Shown here piece by piece: positions 24,840-32,896 of a DNA stretch of 64,000 nucleotides (within the stretch, counting starts at the first letter, position 1; each line of letters opens with the position of its first letter). Made by a program: the position numbers and the translations under genes. The notes under the pieces were generated by a model. The model worked only from the letters and a program-made list of their open reading frames with translations, searched no databases and was not told where the DNA came from. The stretch comes from Azomonas tarimensis (GTDB taxonomy: Bacteria > Pseudomonadota > Gammaproteobacteria > Pseudomonadales > Pseudomonadaceae). Where the stretch lies: NCBI RefSeq assembly GCF_042648805.1, contig NZ_JBHRXZ010000018.1, positions 1-64,000 of the forward strand, read 5' to 3'.

Positions 24840-26033
24840 ATGCCGTCTTCCATCCTCCGTCCGGTCCGCCGCTATGGCTTCGGCATCGGCTTCGTGCTCC
24901 TGCTTTCGGCTGCCGGTTATTTCTACTTCCTGCGCGGCGAGACCGAGGCCGGCAACGGTGCGCCGGCGCTGAGCGTCACCCGGGGCGACATCCAGGACGC
25001 CATCACCGCGCTTGGCACCCTCCAGCCGCTGGACTACGTGGACGTGGGCGTGCAGGTTTCCGGCCAGCTGCAGCGGTTGCACGTGCAGCTCGGGGATCAG
25101 GTGGAGGAAGGGCAGTTGCTGGCCGAGATCGACCCGGAAGTGTTCCAGGCCAAGGTGGTGGCCAGCGAGGCGCAGCTGAAGAACCAGCGTGCCCAGCTCA
25201 AGGAGCGCCAGGCTCAGCATCGTCTGGCCGAACTGCAGCTCAAGCGCCAGCGCGCCCTGCAGAAGGAAGACGCCACCAGCCAGGAGGCGGTGGAGACCGC
25301 CGAGGCGCAGCTCGAGGTCACCGCCGCGCAGATCGAGGCGCTGGAAGCGCAGCTCGCCCAGACCATGGCGAGTCTGGAAGAGAACCGCGCCAACCTGCGC
25401 TACACCAAGGTCTATGCGCCCATGAGCGGGACCGTGGTGTCACAGTCGGCGCAGCAGGGCCAGACGCTCAATGCCAATCAACAGGCCCCGGTGATCGTGC
25501 AGATCGCCAACCTGGCGCAGATGACCGTCAAGACCCAGGTCTCCGAGGCGGACATCAATCGCCTGCGGGTGGGCATGCCGGTGTATTTCACCACCCTCGG
25601 CAGCGAGCGACGCTGGGAGGCGAACCTGCGCCAGATCCTGCCCACCCCGGAAGTGATCAACAACGTGGTGCTCTACAACGCCCAGTTCGACGTGGCCAAT
25701 CCCGAGGGTCGGCTGATGACGCAGATGAGCGCCCAGGTGTTCTTCCTCAGCGCCCAGGCCGACGACGTGCTGGTGGTGCCGATGAGCGTATTGCAGGGCC
25801 GTCGCGGCCGGCCCCAGGGCGAGGGTCAGCTGTACCGCCTGCAGGTGCTGGAAAACGGCAGGCCGGTGGAGCGCGAGGTGCTGATCGGCCTGCGCGACCG
25901 GGTCCACGCCCAGGTACTCGATGGCCTGCGCGAAGGCGAGCGGTTGCTGGCGCCGACGAACCTGGCGAATGCCGCGGGCGGTGCGAACACTGGCGCTCAG
26001 CGACGCATGGGCCCGCCCGGGCCGCGGATCTGA
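24840..26033 (+). CDS. macA: Periplasmic adaptor of a MacAB/PvdRT-type exporter
   Basis: A 397-aa membrane fusion protein. The N-terminus has one membrane anchor (FGIGFVLLLSAAGYFYFLRG) and no lipobox. The order is lipoyl half-motif (LQPLDYVDVGVQVSGQLQRLHVQLGDQVEEGQLLAEIDPEVF), a long coiled-coil hairpin (QLKNQRAQLKERQAQHRLAELQLKRQRALQKEDA), lipoyl second half (TKVYAPMSGTVVSQSAQQGQTL), beta-barrel and proximal domain, as in MacA. It couples the MacB-type ATPase at 26044 to the channel at 27997. Homologues include PvdR of the pyoverdine exporter PvdRT-OpmQ. The symbol is given at family level only, since the substrate is unknown. Confidence 0.88.
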   Translation: MPSSILRPVRRYGFGIGFVLLLSAAGYFYFLRGETEAGNGAPALSVTRGDIQDAITALGTLQPLDYVDVGVQVSGQLQRLHVQLGDQVEEGQLLAEIDPEVFQAKVVASEAQLKNQRAQLKERQAQHRLAELQLKRQRALQKEDATSQEAVETAEAQLEVTAAQIEALEAQLAQTMASLEENRANLRYTKVYAPMSGTVVSQSAQQGQTLNANQQAPVIVQIANLAQMTVKTQVSEADINRLRVGMPVYFTTLGSERRWEANLRQILPTPEVINNVVLYNAQFDVANPEGRLMTQMSAQVFFLSAQADDVLVVPMSVLQGRRGRPQGEGQLYRLQVLENGRPVEREVLIGLRDRVHAQVLDGLREGERLLAPTNLANAAGGANTGAQRRMGPPGPRI

Positions 26034-26043
26034 GGAGCAGGCC

Positions 26044-27984
26044 ATGAGCGCCCTGATCGAATTGCGCGACGTCGAGCGCGTCTACCACAACGGCGAAGTC
26101 ACCACCCAGGTCCTGCACGGCGTGTCGCTGGAAATCCAGCGCGGCGAGTTCGTTGCCATCATCGGTCAGTCCGGCTCCGGCAAGACCACCCTGATGAACA
26201 TCCTCGGCTGCCTGGACCGACCGACCCGCGGCAGCTACCGCTTCGCCGGCCAGGAGGTCGGCGCGCTGGATAGCAATGGCCTGGCCGCCCTGCGTCGCCA
26301 GGGTTTCGGCTTCGTGTTCCAGAGCTACCACCTGATCTCCAGCGCCAACGCCCTGGAAAACGTGGAGATCCCCGCCATTTACGCTGGGCTGCCGGCCGCC
26401 GAGCGTCACGCTCGCGCCGAGGAATTGCTGACCCGCCTGGGCCTGGGCGAGCGCCTGGGCAACCGGCCCAGCCAGCTCTCCGGCGGCCAGCAGCAGCGGG
26501 TCTCCATCGCCCGGGCGTTGATGAACGACGCCGAGGTGATCCTCGCCGACGAGCCCACCGGTGCGCTGGACAGCCGCAGCGGCCAGGAGGTACTGGCGCT
26601 GCTCAAGGAGCTGAGCGCGGCGGGCAAGACGGTGATCATCATCACCCACGACCGCGAGGTGGCGGCGCACGCGGACCGCCTGATCGAGATACGTGACGGT
26701 CTGATCATCGCCGACAGCGGTGCGGGCCCGGCGGCACCACTGGCCGTCACGGAGGCCCCGCGGCCGGTATCGGAGCGGGGCATCGCCCTGGCCGACACCG
26801 GCGAGGCGATCCGCATGGCCCTGCGTGCCCTGCGCGCCAACCTGTTCCGCACCGTGCTGACGCTGCTCGGCATCGTCATCGGCGTGGCCTCAGTGGTGGC
26901 CATGCTGGCGGTGGGCAACGGCGCCCGCCAAGAGGTGGTGGAGCGCATCAGTTCCATGGGTACCAACCTGCTGTCGGTACGCCCCGGCGCGCCGAACATG
27001 CGGCGCTCCGCCGAAGGGGTGACGGCCACCCTGACCGCCGAGGATGCCCGCGCCGTGGCCGAACTGGACAACGTCACCGCCGCGCTGGGCGAGTCCCAGG
27101 GCAGCGCAACCCTGCGTTTCGGCAATGTCGACTACAGCACCACCATTACCGCCACCAATGCGGGAATGCCGCTGGTGCGCGACTGGGGGCTGGCCAGTGG
27201 TGCCTTCTTCACCGAGGAAGACGAACGCGATTACGCCACCGTGACCGTGATCGGTCAGACCGTGGCGAAGAACCTGTTTCCTGACACCGACCCGGTGGGC
27301 CGCTATTTGCTGGTACAGAACGTGCCGTTCCAGGTGATCGGCGTGATGACCGCCAAGGGTGCCACGCCCTGGGGCCAGGACCAGGATGATGTGGCTCTGG
27401 TGCCGTCCACCACCGGCAGCCTGCGGCTGTTCGGTCAGCGGCATATCCAGGGCATCACCGCCTACATCACCGACATCGGCCGGATCGACGCAACCGAGGA
27501 AAACATCCGTCAGCTGCTGATCGCCCGGCACAATGGCGTCGAAGACTTCCAGATCCGCAACACTGCCTCGCTGCTCGATGCGGTGACCCAGACCCAGGAC
27601 ACCCTCACCGTACTGCTCGGCTCGATCGCTGCGATCTCGTTGCTCGTCGGGGGGATCGGGGTAATGAATATCATGCTGGTCAACGTCACCGAACGCACCC
27701 GCGAGATCGGCATCCGCATGGCCACCGGCGCCCGCACCGGCAACATTCTCCAGCAGTTCATCACCGAGGCCCTGGTGGTCTCGGCCATCGGCGGGGTGCT
27801 CGGCGTGCTGGTGGGCCTCGGCAGCGCTTGGACCATCGGCCAGTTGGGGACTGCGGTGCAGTTCACCCTGGCTCCGGTAGTGCTGGCCTTTGGTTGTGCC
27901 TTTGCCATCGGCCTGATCTTCGGCCTGATGCCGGCGCGCAAGGCTGCCCACCTGGACCCCGTTGTGGCCCTGGCTTCCGACTGA
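26044..27984 (+). CDS. macB: MacB-family ABC exporter (ATPase-permease fusion, PvdT-like)
   Basis: A 646-aa protein with an N-terminal ABC ATPase (Walker A GQSGSGKT at 41-48; Q-loop QSYHLISSANALENVEIPAIYAG; signature LSGGQQQR; Walker B VILADEPTGALDS; H-loop ITHDREVA). After a linker come helix 1 (FRTVLTLLGIVIGVASVVAMLAVG), a large periplasmic domain, and three C-terminal helices ending in FGLMPARKAAHLDPVVALASD. This is the mechanotransmission architecture of MacB. It lies 10 bp after the adaptor and 12 bp before the channel gene. MacB exports macrolides and peptides; the close relative PvdT exports pyoverdine. The adjacent siderophore-receptor remnant favours a metabolite or siderophore role, but that is inference. 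Confidence 0.92.
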   Translation: MSALIELRDVERVYHNGEVTTQVLHGVSLEIQRGEFVAIIGQSGSGKTTLMNILGCLDRPTRGSYRFAGQEVGALDSNGLAALRRQGFGFVFQSYHLISSANALENVEIPAIYAGLPAAERHARAEELLTRLGLGERLGNRPSQLSGGQQQRVSIARALMNDAEVILADEPTGALDSRSGQEVLALLKELSAAGKTVIIITHDREVAAHADRLIEIRDGLIIADSGAGPAAPLAVTEAPRPVSERGIALADTGEAIRMALRALRANLFRTVLTLLGIVIGVASVVAMLAVGNGARQEVVERISSMGTNLLSVRPGAPNMRRSAEGVTATLTAEDARAVAELDNVTAALGESQGSATLRFGNVDYSTTITATNAGMPLVRDWGLASGAFFTEEDERDYATVTVIGQTVAKNLFPDTDPVGRYLLVQNVPFQVIGVMTAKGATPWGQDQDDVALVPSTTGSLRLFGQRHIQGITAYITDIGRIDATEENIRQLLIARHNGVEDFQIRNTASLLDAVTQTQDTLTVLLGSIAAISLLVGGIGVMNIMLVNVTERTREIGIRMATGARTGNILQQFITEALVVSAIGGVLGVLVGLGSAWTIGQLGTAVQFTLAPVVLAFGCAFAIGLIFGLMPARKAAHLDPVVALASD

Positions 27985-27996
27985 GAACACGGACGA

Positions 27997-29373
27997 ATGA
28001 AAACGCCTCTGCTGACCCTGATCGCCAGCGCCGTGCTGCTGGCTGGTTGCAACCTCACCCCCCATTACCAGGCGCCGGACACTGCCCGTCCGGCCGAATG
28101 GGAACACGCGCCGGGCCTGGCCGAGTGGCCGGCCGCCGACTGGTGGCGCGGCTTTTCCAGCGCCGAGCTGGAAAGCCTGATCGCTCGTGCCCAGGCCAAC
28201 AACCTGGACCTGGCCACCGCCATCAGCCGGGTGCGCCAGGCCGATCTGCAGGCGCGCATTGCCGGCCGGCCATTACTGCCCGCCGTCAGCGCCAGCCTGG
28301 GTGGCAACCGCGCCTTTGCCGCCGATAACAACGGTGGCGGCGAGAGCAGCCGCTACTCGGCCGGCCTGTCGGTGGGGTATGAGGCAGATCTCTGGGGCGG
28401 CAACCGTGCCAGCCTGCGGGCCAGCGAGCTGGCCGCCCTGGCCACCGCCCACGACCGCGACACCGTGGCACTCACCGTCACCAGCGCGGTGGCCACCAGT
28501 TATTTCCGGGTGCTGGAGTTGCGCGAGCGGCTGCGCATCGCCGAAGACAACCTGGCCAACGCCGAGCGCATCTTTGCCGTGGTCGACGCCCGCGTCCGCC
28601 TGGGCGCCGGCACCGCTCTGGACCGCGTGCAGCAGCAGACCCTGATCGAGCAGCGCCGCGCCGCCATCCCCGGCCTGCGCCAGCAGATGCTGACTGCCGA
28701 AAATGCGCTGGCGATCCTCCTTGGCGAAGCGCCCCAGGGCTTTGCCCGTGACGTGACCGAGCAGTCCCTGGCGACACTGACCACGCCGCTGCTGCAGGCC
28801 GGCGGGTTGCCGTCGGAACTGCTGCTGCGCCGCCCGGACCTGCGCCGGGCCGAAACAGGCCTGCTCGGTGCCAATGCCGACATCGGCGCCGCCCGGGCGG
28901 CGCTGTTTCCCAGCCTGTCGCTGAACGCTTCCAGCGGCTACGACGCCGACCTCTTCGCCAACCTGTTCAACGCTGGCAACCTGGCCCACAGCGTCGGCGC
29001 CTCCCTGCTGCAACCGATCTTCAACGGTGGCGCCCTGCGCAACCAGGTGCGCCTGAGCGAAGAGCGGTATCTAGAACTGGCCGACAACTACCGGCTCACC
29101 GTCCTCACCGCGTTCCAGGAAGTGGAGGATGCCCTGATCGCCGTGCGTGAAGGCGAACTGCAATTGACCAGCCAGGGGCGTGTGCTGGAAAACGCCGAAC
29201 GCGCCTTCCGTCTCGCCGAAGCCCAGTACCGCGCCGGCGCGGCCGATATTCTCACCGTGCTCAGCGCCCAGGAAAGCTTCTTCTCCGCCCGGGACTCGCT
29301 ACTGCAGAGCACCTCCACCCAACTGCAGAACCAGGTGCAGCTGTACCGGGTGCTGGGCGGCGGGTTCGGCTGA
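27997..29373 (+). CDS. Outer-membrane efflux lipoprotein partner of the MacAB-type exporter (OpmQ-like)
   Basis: A 458-aa NodT-family outer-membrane factor. The lipobox VLLAGC gives an acylated N-terminal cysteine (Cys18). Two OEP repeats carry the landmarks WWRGFSSAELESLIARAQANNLDLATA, LLLRRPDLRRAETGLLGANADIGAARAALFPSLSL and FRLAEAQYRAGAADILTVL. It completes a three-gene exporter in the order adaptor-ATPase-channel, the same order as pvdR-pvdT-opmQ. Its last codons (LGGGFG plus TGA) lie inside the first unit of the tandem repeat that follows. Confidence 0.9.
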   Translation: MKTPLLTLIASAVLLAGCNLTPHYQAPDTARPAEWEHAPGLAEWPAADWWRGFSSAELESLIARAQANNLDLATAISRVRQADLQARIAGRPLLPAVSASLGGNRAFAADNNGGGESSRYSAGLSVGYEADLWGGNRASLRASELAALATAHDRDTVALTVTSAVATSYFRVLELRERLRIAEDNLANAERIFAVVDARVRLGAGTALDRVQQQTLIEQRRAAIPGLRQQMLTAENALAILLGEAPQGFARDVTEQSLATLTTPLLQAGGLPSELLLRRPDLRRAETGLLGANADIGAARAALFPSLSLNASSGYDADLFANLFNAGNLAHSVGASLLQPIFNGGALRNQVRLSEERYLELADNYRLTVLTAFQEVEDALIAVREGELQLTSQGRVLENAERAFRLAEAQYRAGAADILTVLSAQESFFSARDSLLQSTSTQLQNQVQLYRVLGGGFG

Positions 29374-29853
29374 TCGGCCCGTGGCATGCGTTGGTTTACG
29401 CTGCGCTAAACCAACCTACAAAAGCCCGGCTTCTGGTCCATGGCGCAGGTCGGATTAGCGCAGCGTAATCCGATGATCGTACTGGGCGGCGGGTTCGGCT
29501 GATCGGCCCGTGGCATGCGTTGGTTTACGCTGCGCTAAACCAACCTACAAAAGCCCGGCTGTGCTGGTCCATGGCGCAGGTCGGATTAGCACAGCGTAAA
29601 CCGATGATCGTACTGGGCGGCGGGTTCGGCTGATCGGCCCGTGGCATGCGTTGGTTTACGCTGCGCTAAACCAACCTACAAAAGCCCGGCTGTGCTGGTC
29701 CATGGCGCAGGTCGGATTAGCGCAGCGTAATCCGATGATCGTACCGGGCGGCGGGTTCGGCTGATCGGCCCGTGGCATGCGTTGGTTTACGCTGCGCTAA
29801 ACCAACCTACGAAAACCCGTAGGTCGGATTAGCAAAGCGTAATCCGACGATCG
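29350..29853. repeat. Tandem repeat, about four copies of a 129-131 bp unit, overlapping the end of the channel gene
   Basis: Units begin with G(T/C)...CTGGGCGGCGGGTTCGG at about 29350, 29479, 29610 and 29741; the last is shortened. The first unit starts inside the channel gene, so each later unit carries a copy of its final codons and TGA. Each unit holds two palindromic pieces: TTTACGCTGCGCTAAACC, and GGATTAGCGCAGCGTAATCC (changed to GCACAGCGTAAACC in one copy). Such palindromes recur in Pseudomonas genomes. The array fills the whole gap between two convergent genes. Confidence 0.9.
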
Positions 29854-29855
29854 GC

Positions 29856-31424
29856 TCAGTACAGATCCCGCCGATAGCGGCCCTCGCGGGCTAGCTCATC
29901 CACCAGTGCCGCGCCAAGGATGCCGCGCAGCACCGCGTCCACTTCGCGACCCATGCCGTCGAGGCTGCCGCAGACCAGCAGGCAAGCGCCCTGGGCGATC
30001 CGTTCGCGCAGTTCGTCCGCACGGTCACGCAGGCGGTGCTGCACGTAGCGTTGCTCGTCGCCATCGCGGGAAAACAGCAGGTCCAGCCGGCTCAGGTGGC
30101 CGCTGTCGGCCCAGGCCTCGAGCTCCTCGCGGAACAGCCGGTCATGTCCGGCGTTGCGCTCGCCGAACAGCAGCCAGTGGCCGTGCTGGGACAGTCGGTC
30201 CCTGCTTCGCAGGTGGGCGCGCAACCCGGCGATACCCGTGCCATTGCCAATCAGGATCAGCGGGCCACAGGCCCGCTCCAGACGAAAGCCCGGGTTGGCG
30301 CGGATACGCAGGTCAATGCGGGCACCCAGCGGGGCGTGCAGGCACAGCCAGCCGGAGCCGAGCCCGGGACGGCCGTCGGGGTGGTGCATCTGCCGCACCA
30401 CAAGTTCCAGCGCGCCGTCGGCAGCAGTCGAGGCGATGGAGTACTCCCGGTGAGGCAGCGGTGCCAGGCTGTCCAGCAGGGCTTCGGCGGATGTCGCGGG
30501 AACGGGCCCCTCGGGCAACTGGCGACGGGCGAGGTGCCAGGCAAGTGTATGTCCGTCCGCTTGCCGGGCCTCGCCGTCCAGATTCAGGGTATCGAGCAGC
30601 GCGGCGATGCGGCCGGGCGGATGGCAAGGACCAAGCTCGGCGATATCGCCGGCCTGCCAGTCGAATTCGCCGGACTCCGGGACCAGGTGCAGATGAAACA
30701 CCGGCCCGCCCTGGCTGCCCGGGTTGAGTCGCTGGCGCTGGGTCAGCCGCCAGGCCTCCCATTCGGCGGGTTGCCAGTCACTGAAGGGGGCGTGGCCTGT
30801 GAGTTGGCCCAGTTGCTGTTGCCAGTGGCGCAGGCTGGCGGGATCGAGGCGGTCGGCTTCCAGGCGGTCGTGCAGGGCCCGGGCGCCCAGCATTCGTAGG
30901 CGCGCATCGAGTCGGCGGGCAAAGCCGCAAAAGTGGCGATAAGTGCTGTCACCCAGCGCCAGCATGGCGTAATCGAGCCGGGCCAGATTTGGCGCTTCAC
31001 GCAGGAGTGAGCGCTCGAAGGCCGCGCCATTGTCCGGGGCTTCGCCATCACCGTAGGTGCTGACGATCAGCAGCAGGCGCGACAGCCCGCCCAGGCTCGC
31101 TGGCGTCAGGGCATTCAACGGCAGGACGCTGCTGGCGATTCCCGCCACCTTGAGTTGCTGGGCGCTCAGCTCGGCCAGTCGTTGTGCCTGTCCTCCCTGG
31201 CTGGCGTAGGCGATTAGACATTCATGGTCGGCAGCGACGACCTCCGCGGCGGCTGGTCGCCCTCGCCAGACAAGCAGGCAGAACGCCAGATAGGCGAGCA
31301 CGACGATGCCGGCCGATAGCTCCCGCGAGCCAGACCACAGCAACAGCGGGGCGGCGAGCAGCAGCGGCAGCCATGGCGCCCAGGGAAAAAGGCGCGAGAG
31401 GCACGAGGAAGAGGTCAGGGGCAT
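29856..31424 (-). CDS. Membrane-anchored NADPH flavoprotein reductase (sulfite-reductase alpha / PiuB-type)
   Basis: A 522-aa two-flavin reductase. Two N-terminal membrane helices (about 14-30 and 36-53) precede a flavodoxin-like FMN domain (69 to about 205: CLIAYASQGGQAQRLAEL, LLIVSTYGDGEAPDNGAAF, ALGDSTYRHFCGFARRLDARL). A FAD domain follows with the RxYS motif (REYSIAS), then the NADPH domain (LILIGNGTGIAGLRAHLRSR, LLFGERNAGHDRLF) and the aromatic C-terminus EGRYRRDLY. P. aeruginosa PiuB (PA4513) joins a PepSY membrane part to this reductase; here the PepSY part is a separate gene in the same operon. It probably takes electrons from cytosolic NADPH to a membrane partner for ferric-siderophore reduction. 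It is last in a four-gene operon. Confidence 0.82.
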   Translation of the reverse strand: MPLTSSSCLSRLFPWAPWLPLLLAAPLLLWSGSRELSAGIVVLAYLAFCLLVWRGRPAAAEVVAADHECLIAYASQGGQAQRLAELSAQQLKVAGIASSVLPLNALTPASLGGLSRLLLIVSTYGDGEAPDNGAAFERSLLREAPNLARLDYAMLALGDSTYRHFCGFARRLDARLRMLGARALHDRLEADRLDPASLRHWQQQLGQLTGHAPFSDWQPAEWEAWRLTQRQRLNPGSQGGPVFHLHLVPESGEFDWQAGDIAELGPCHPPGRIAALLDTLNLDGEARQADGHTLAWHLARRQLPEGPVPATSAEALLDSLAPLPHREYSIASTAADGALELVVRQMHHPDGRPGLGSGWLCLHAPLGARIDLRIRANPGFRLERACGPLILIGNGTGIAGLRAHLRSRDRLSQHGHWLLFGERNAGHDRLFREELEAWADSGHLSRLDLLFSRDGDEQRYVQHRLRDRADELRERIAQGACLLVCGSLDGMGREVDAVLRGILGAALVDELAREGRYRRDLY

Positions 31425-31456
31425 ACGCGCTAAGGGGGCAATGGCGGAGGAGTCGG

Positions 31457-31489
31457 CCCTCGACGGCCCGCGAAAAGGGCCGTCGAGGG
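31457..31489 (-). promoter_or_regulatory. Perfect 13-bp inverted repeat between the DUF4198 and flavoprotein genes
   Basis: CCCTCGACGGCCC (31457-31469) and GGGCCGTCGAGGG (31477-31489) pair perfectly across a 7-base loop. It starts 5 bp after the DUF4198 stop codon. There is no T-run on either side, so it looks more like a partial terminator or an mRNA-stabilising element within the operon than a full terminator. Confidence 0.6.
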
Positions 31490-31494
31490 GGTGG

Positions 31495-32358
31495 TCAGGG
31501 CGCGAGGACTTCCAGGGTGGCGCTATAGGCTGCGCGGCGCTCGGTGGCAGGCGCTTCTACGCCTTCACTGCCGCTCAGCTCCACCTCGATCCAGTACATG
31601 CCGGGCTCTGGCCAGGTGATGTTCACCTTGCCCTCGCTGTCGGTCTTCAGGGTGAAGTCACCGGTCTGGTCGCGGTAGCGGTTACCGCCGGGTACCACCA
31701 GCACCTCCACGTCGGCGGCTGGCTTGCCGTCGAGCAGAAAGGCGAACTCGGCGGCTTCACCGGCAAACAGGTCGTTGGGGTGGGTGGTCGGTACCAGTTC
31801 GAGGCCGACATTCGTGGGCGTAAACACGGATTCGGTCGGCGCGCCGGAGGTGACGAAGGTTTCCATGCGGTTGGCGGTGCGCACCACGCGGCGTTCTTCG
31901 GCCTTTTCAGGCACGTTGGCGGCCAGCTCTTCGGCGCTGCCCATCCAGCGACGGGTTTCGCCGTTTTCCTTCCACATGGCCATCAACCCACTATTGGCCA
32001 CCGCCAGCTTGTAGGTGCCTTTTTGCGAAAGCTGCACGTCGAAGGTGCTGCGATAGCGCCCGCGATGGCCGTTCTGGGGCTCGACGGCGCTTCCGTCCGG
32101 CGCGCTGATGACCAGTTGGGCAGGGGGGCGGCGCATCCCGCCCGGACCGGCTTGCGGAGCGTCGCCAACACCGGCCAGTTGCATCGGGAAGTGCTCGAAG
32201 TAGAACAGGTCGTTGGAGACCGCTGCATCGACCGTGATCCAGGGTTCATCTCCAGAAAGCACGGTGGCCGAAGGCAGCATCCAGGCACGGTGCGCCTGGG
32301 CGGACAGGGGAAGGCACACGGCCAGGGCGACGGCGGTCCATTTGGCAAAGGATTTCAT
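31495..32358 (-). CDS. Periplasmic DUF4198 domain protein
   Basis: A 287-aa exported protein: signal peptide MKSFAKWTAVALAVCLPLSAQA, then a mature N-terminus beginning with His (HRAWMLPSATVLSGDEPWITVDAAVSNDLFY), which is the hallmark of DUF4198/NikK-like proteins, where the N-terminal amino group and His could bind metal. The rest is a beta-rich Ig-like fold ending in a carboxypeptidase-regulatory-like segment (GKVNITWPEPGMYWIEVEL). These proteins often accompany metal transporters. It is third in the operon PepSY - DUF2271 - DUF4198 - reductase (14 bp after DUF2271). Function is unproven; metal binding in the periplasm is the best guess. Confidence 0.8.
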   Translation of the reverse strand: MKSFAKWTAVALAVCLPLSAQAHRAWMLPSATVLSGDEPWITVDAAVSNDLFYFEHFPMQLAGVGDAPQAGPGGMRRPPAQLVISAPDGSAVEPQNGHRGRYRSTFDVQLSQKGTYKLAVANSGLMAMWKENGETRRWMGSAEELAANVPEKAEERRVVRTANRMETFVTSGAPTESVFTPTNVGLELVPTTHPNDLFAGEAAEFAFLLDGKPAADVEVLVVPGGNRYRDQTGDFTLKTDSEGKVNITWPEPGMYWIEVELSGSEGVEAPATERRAAYSATLEVLAP

Positions 32359-32372
32359 GGCGGTTCTCTTGG

Positions 32373-32885
32373 TCAGGGTTTGGTGTTGAGGGTTAGGGTG
32401 CCCAGCTCGATCTTGCCCTGGACTTGCTGTTGTTCAGCCTGCTGCGGAGGCCAGCTGAACGGCAGTTTGAGAAGTTCACGGTCGCCCACCTCCCGGGCAG
32501 CCTCAACGACCACCCGGTAATCTCCGGCGGGCAAAGCCTCCAGCCGCGCGTCATTGTCGGTGAAGGTCAGGGTATGGGTGCCCACCGCACGGGTCGCCCC
32601 GCTCACGCCGTCCACCGGCATCTCCAGCGCGCGGCCGCTACGGCGCCACCACTGACGCAGGTCCTTCAACCATTTTTCGCCTTCCTTGTCCTTCATCTTC
32701 ACGTCGTACCACACGGCCAGGTCGGTCACATGGCTCTGGTCCGGCTTCTCGATCCAGATGGCCACATACGGGCGGTGGTACTCGGCCACTTCGAGCCGGG
32801 GAATCTCGACGGCAAGTTCGAGCTCGGCGGCGAAGGCCGGCATGGCGAACAGCGAACAGAGCGGGAGCAATAGTCGTTTGCGCAT
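32373..32885 (-). CDS. Periplasmic DUF2271 domain protein
   Basis: A 170-aa exported protein with signal peptide MRKRLLLPLCSLFAMPAFAAE and a DUF2271 domain. Recognisable blocks are YHRPYVAIWIEKPDQSHVTDLAVWYD, GEKWLKDLRQWWRRSG and DAVSGATR-like DGVSGATRAVGTH. DUF2271 genes are regularly found with PepSY proteins and flavoprotein reductases next to TonB receptors. The ATG ending at 32885 has GAAGGA upstream; a Met five codons earlier is less likely. It sits 11 bp after the PepSY gene. Biochemical role unknown; a periplasmic electron-transfer or metal-handling partner is inferred from the neighbours. Confidence 0.8.
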   Translation of the reverse strand: MRKRLLLPLCSLFAMPAFAAELELAVEIPRLEVAEYHRPYVAIWIEKPDQSHVTDLAVWYDVKMKDKEGEKWLKDLRQWWRRSGRALEMPVDGVSGATRAVGTHTLTFTDNDARLEALPAGDYRVVVEAAREVGDRELLKLPFSWPPQQAEQQQVQGKIELGTLTLNTKP

Positions 32886-32896
32886 GAAATGATCCT

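Noticed and set aside
24840..29373. Firm naming of the exporter as the pyoverdine pump PvdRT-OpmQ
   Set aside because: No pyoverdine synthesis genes, PvdS box or FpvA gene are present in the window, only a receptor tail. Family-level naming is safer.
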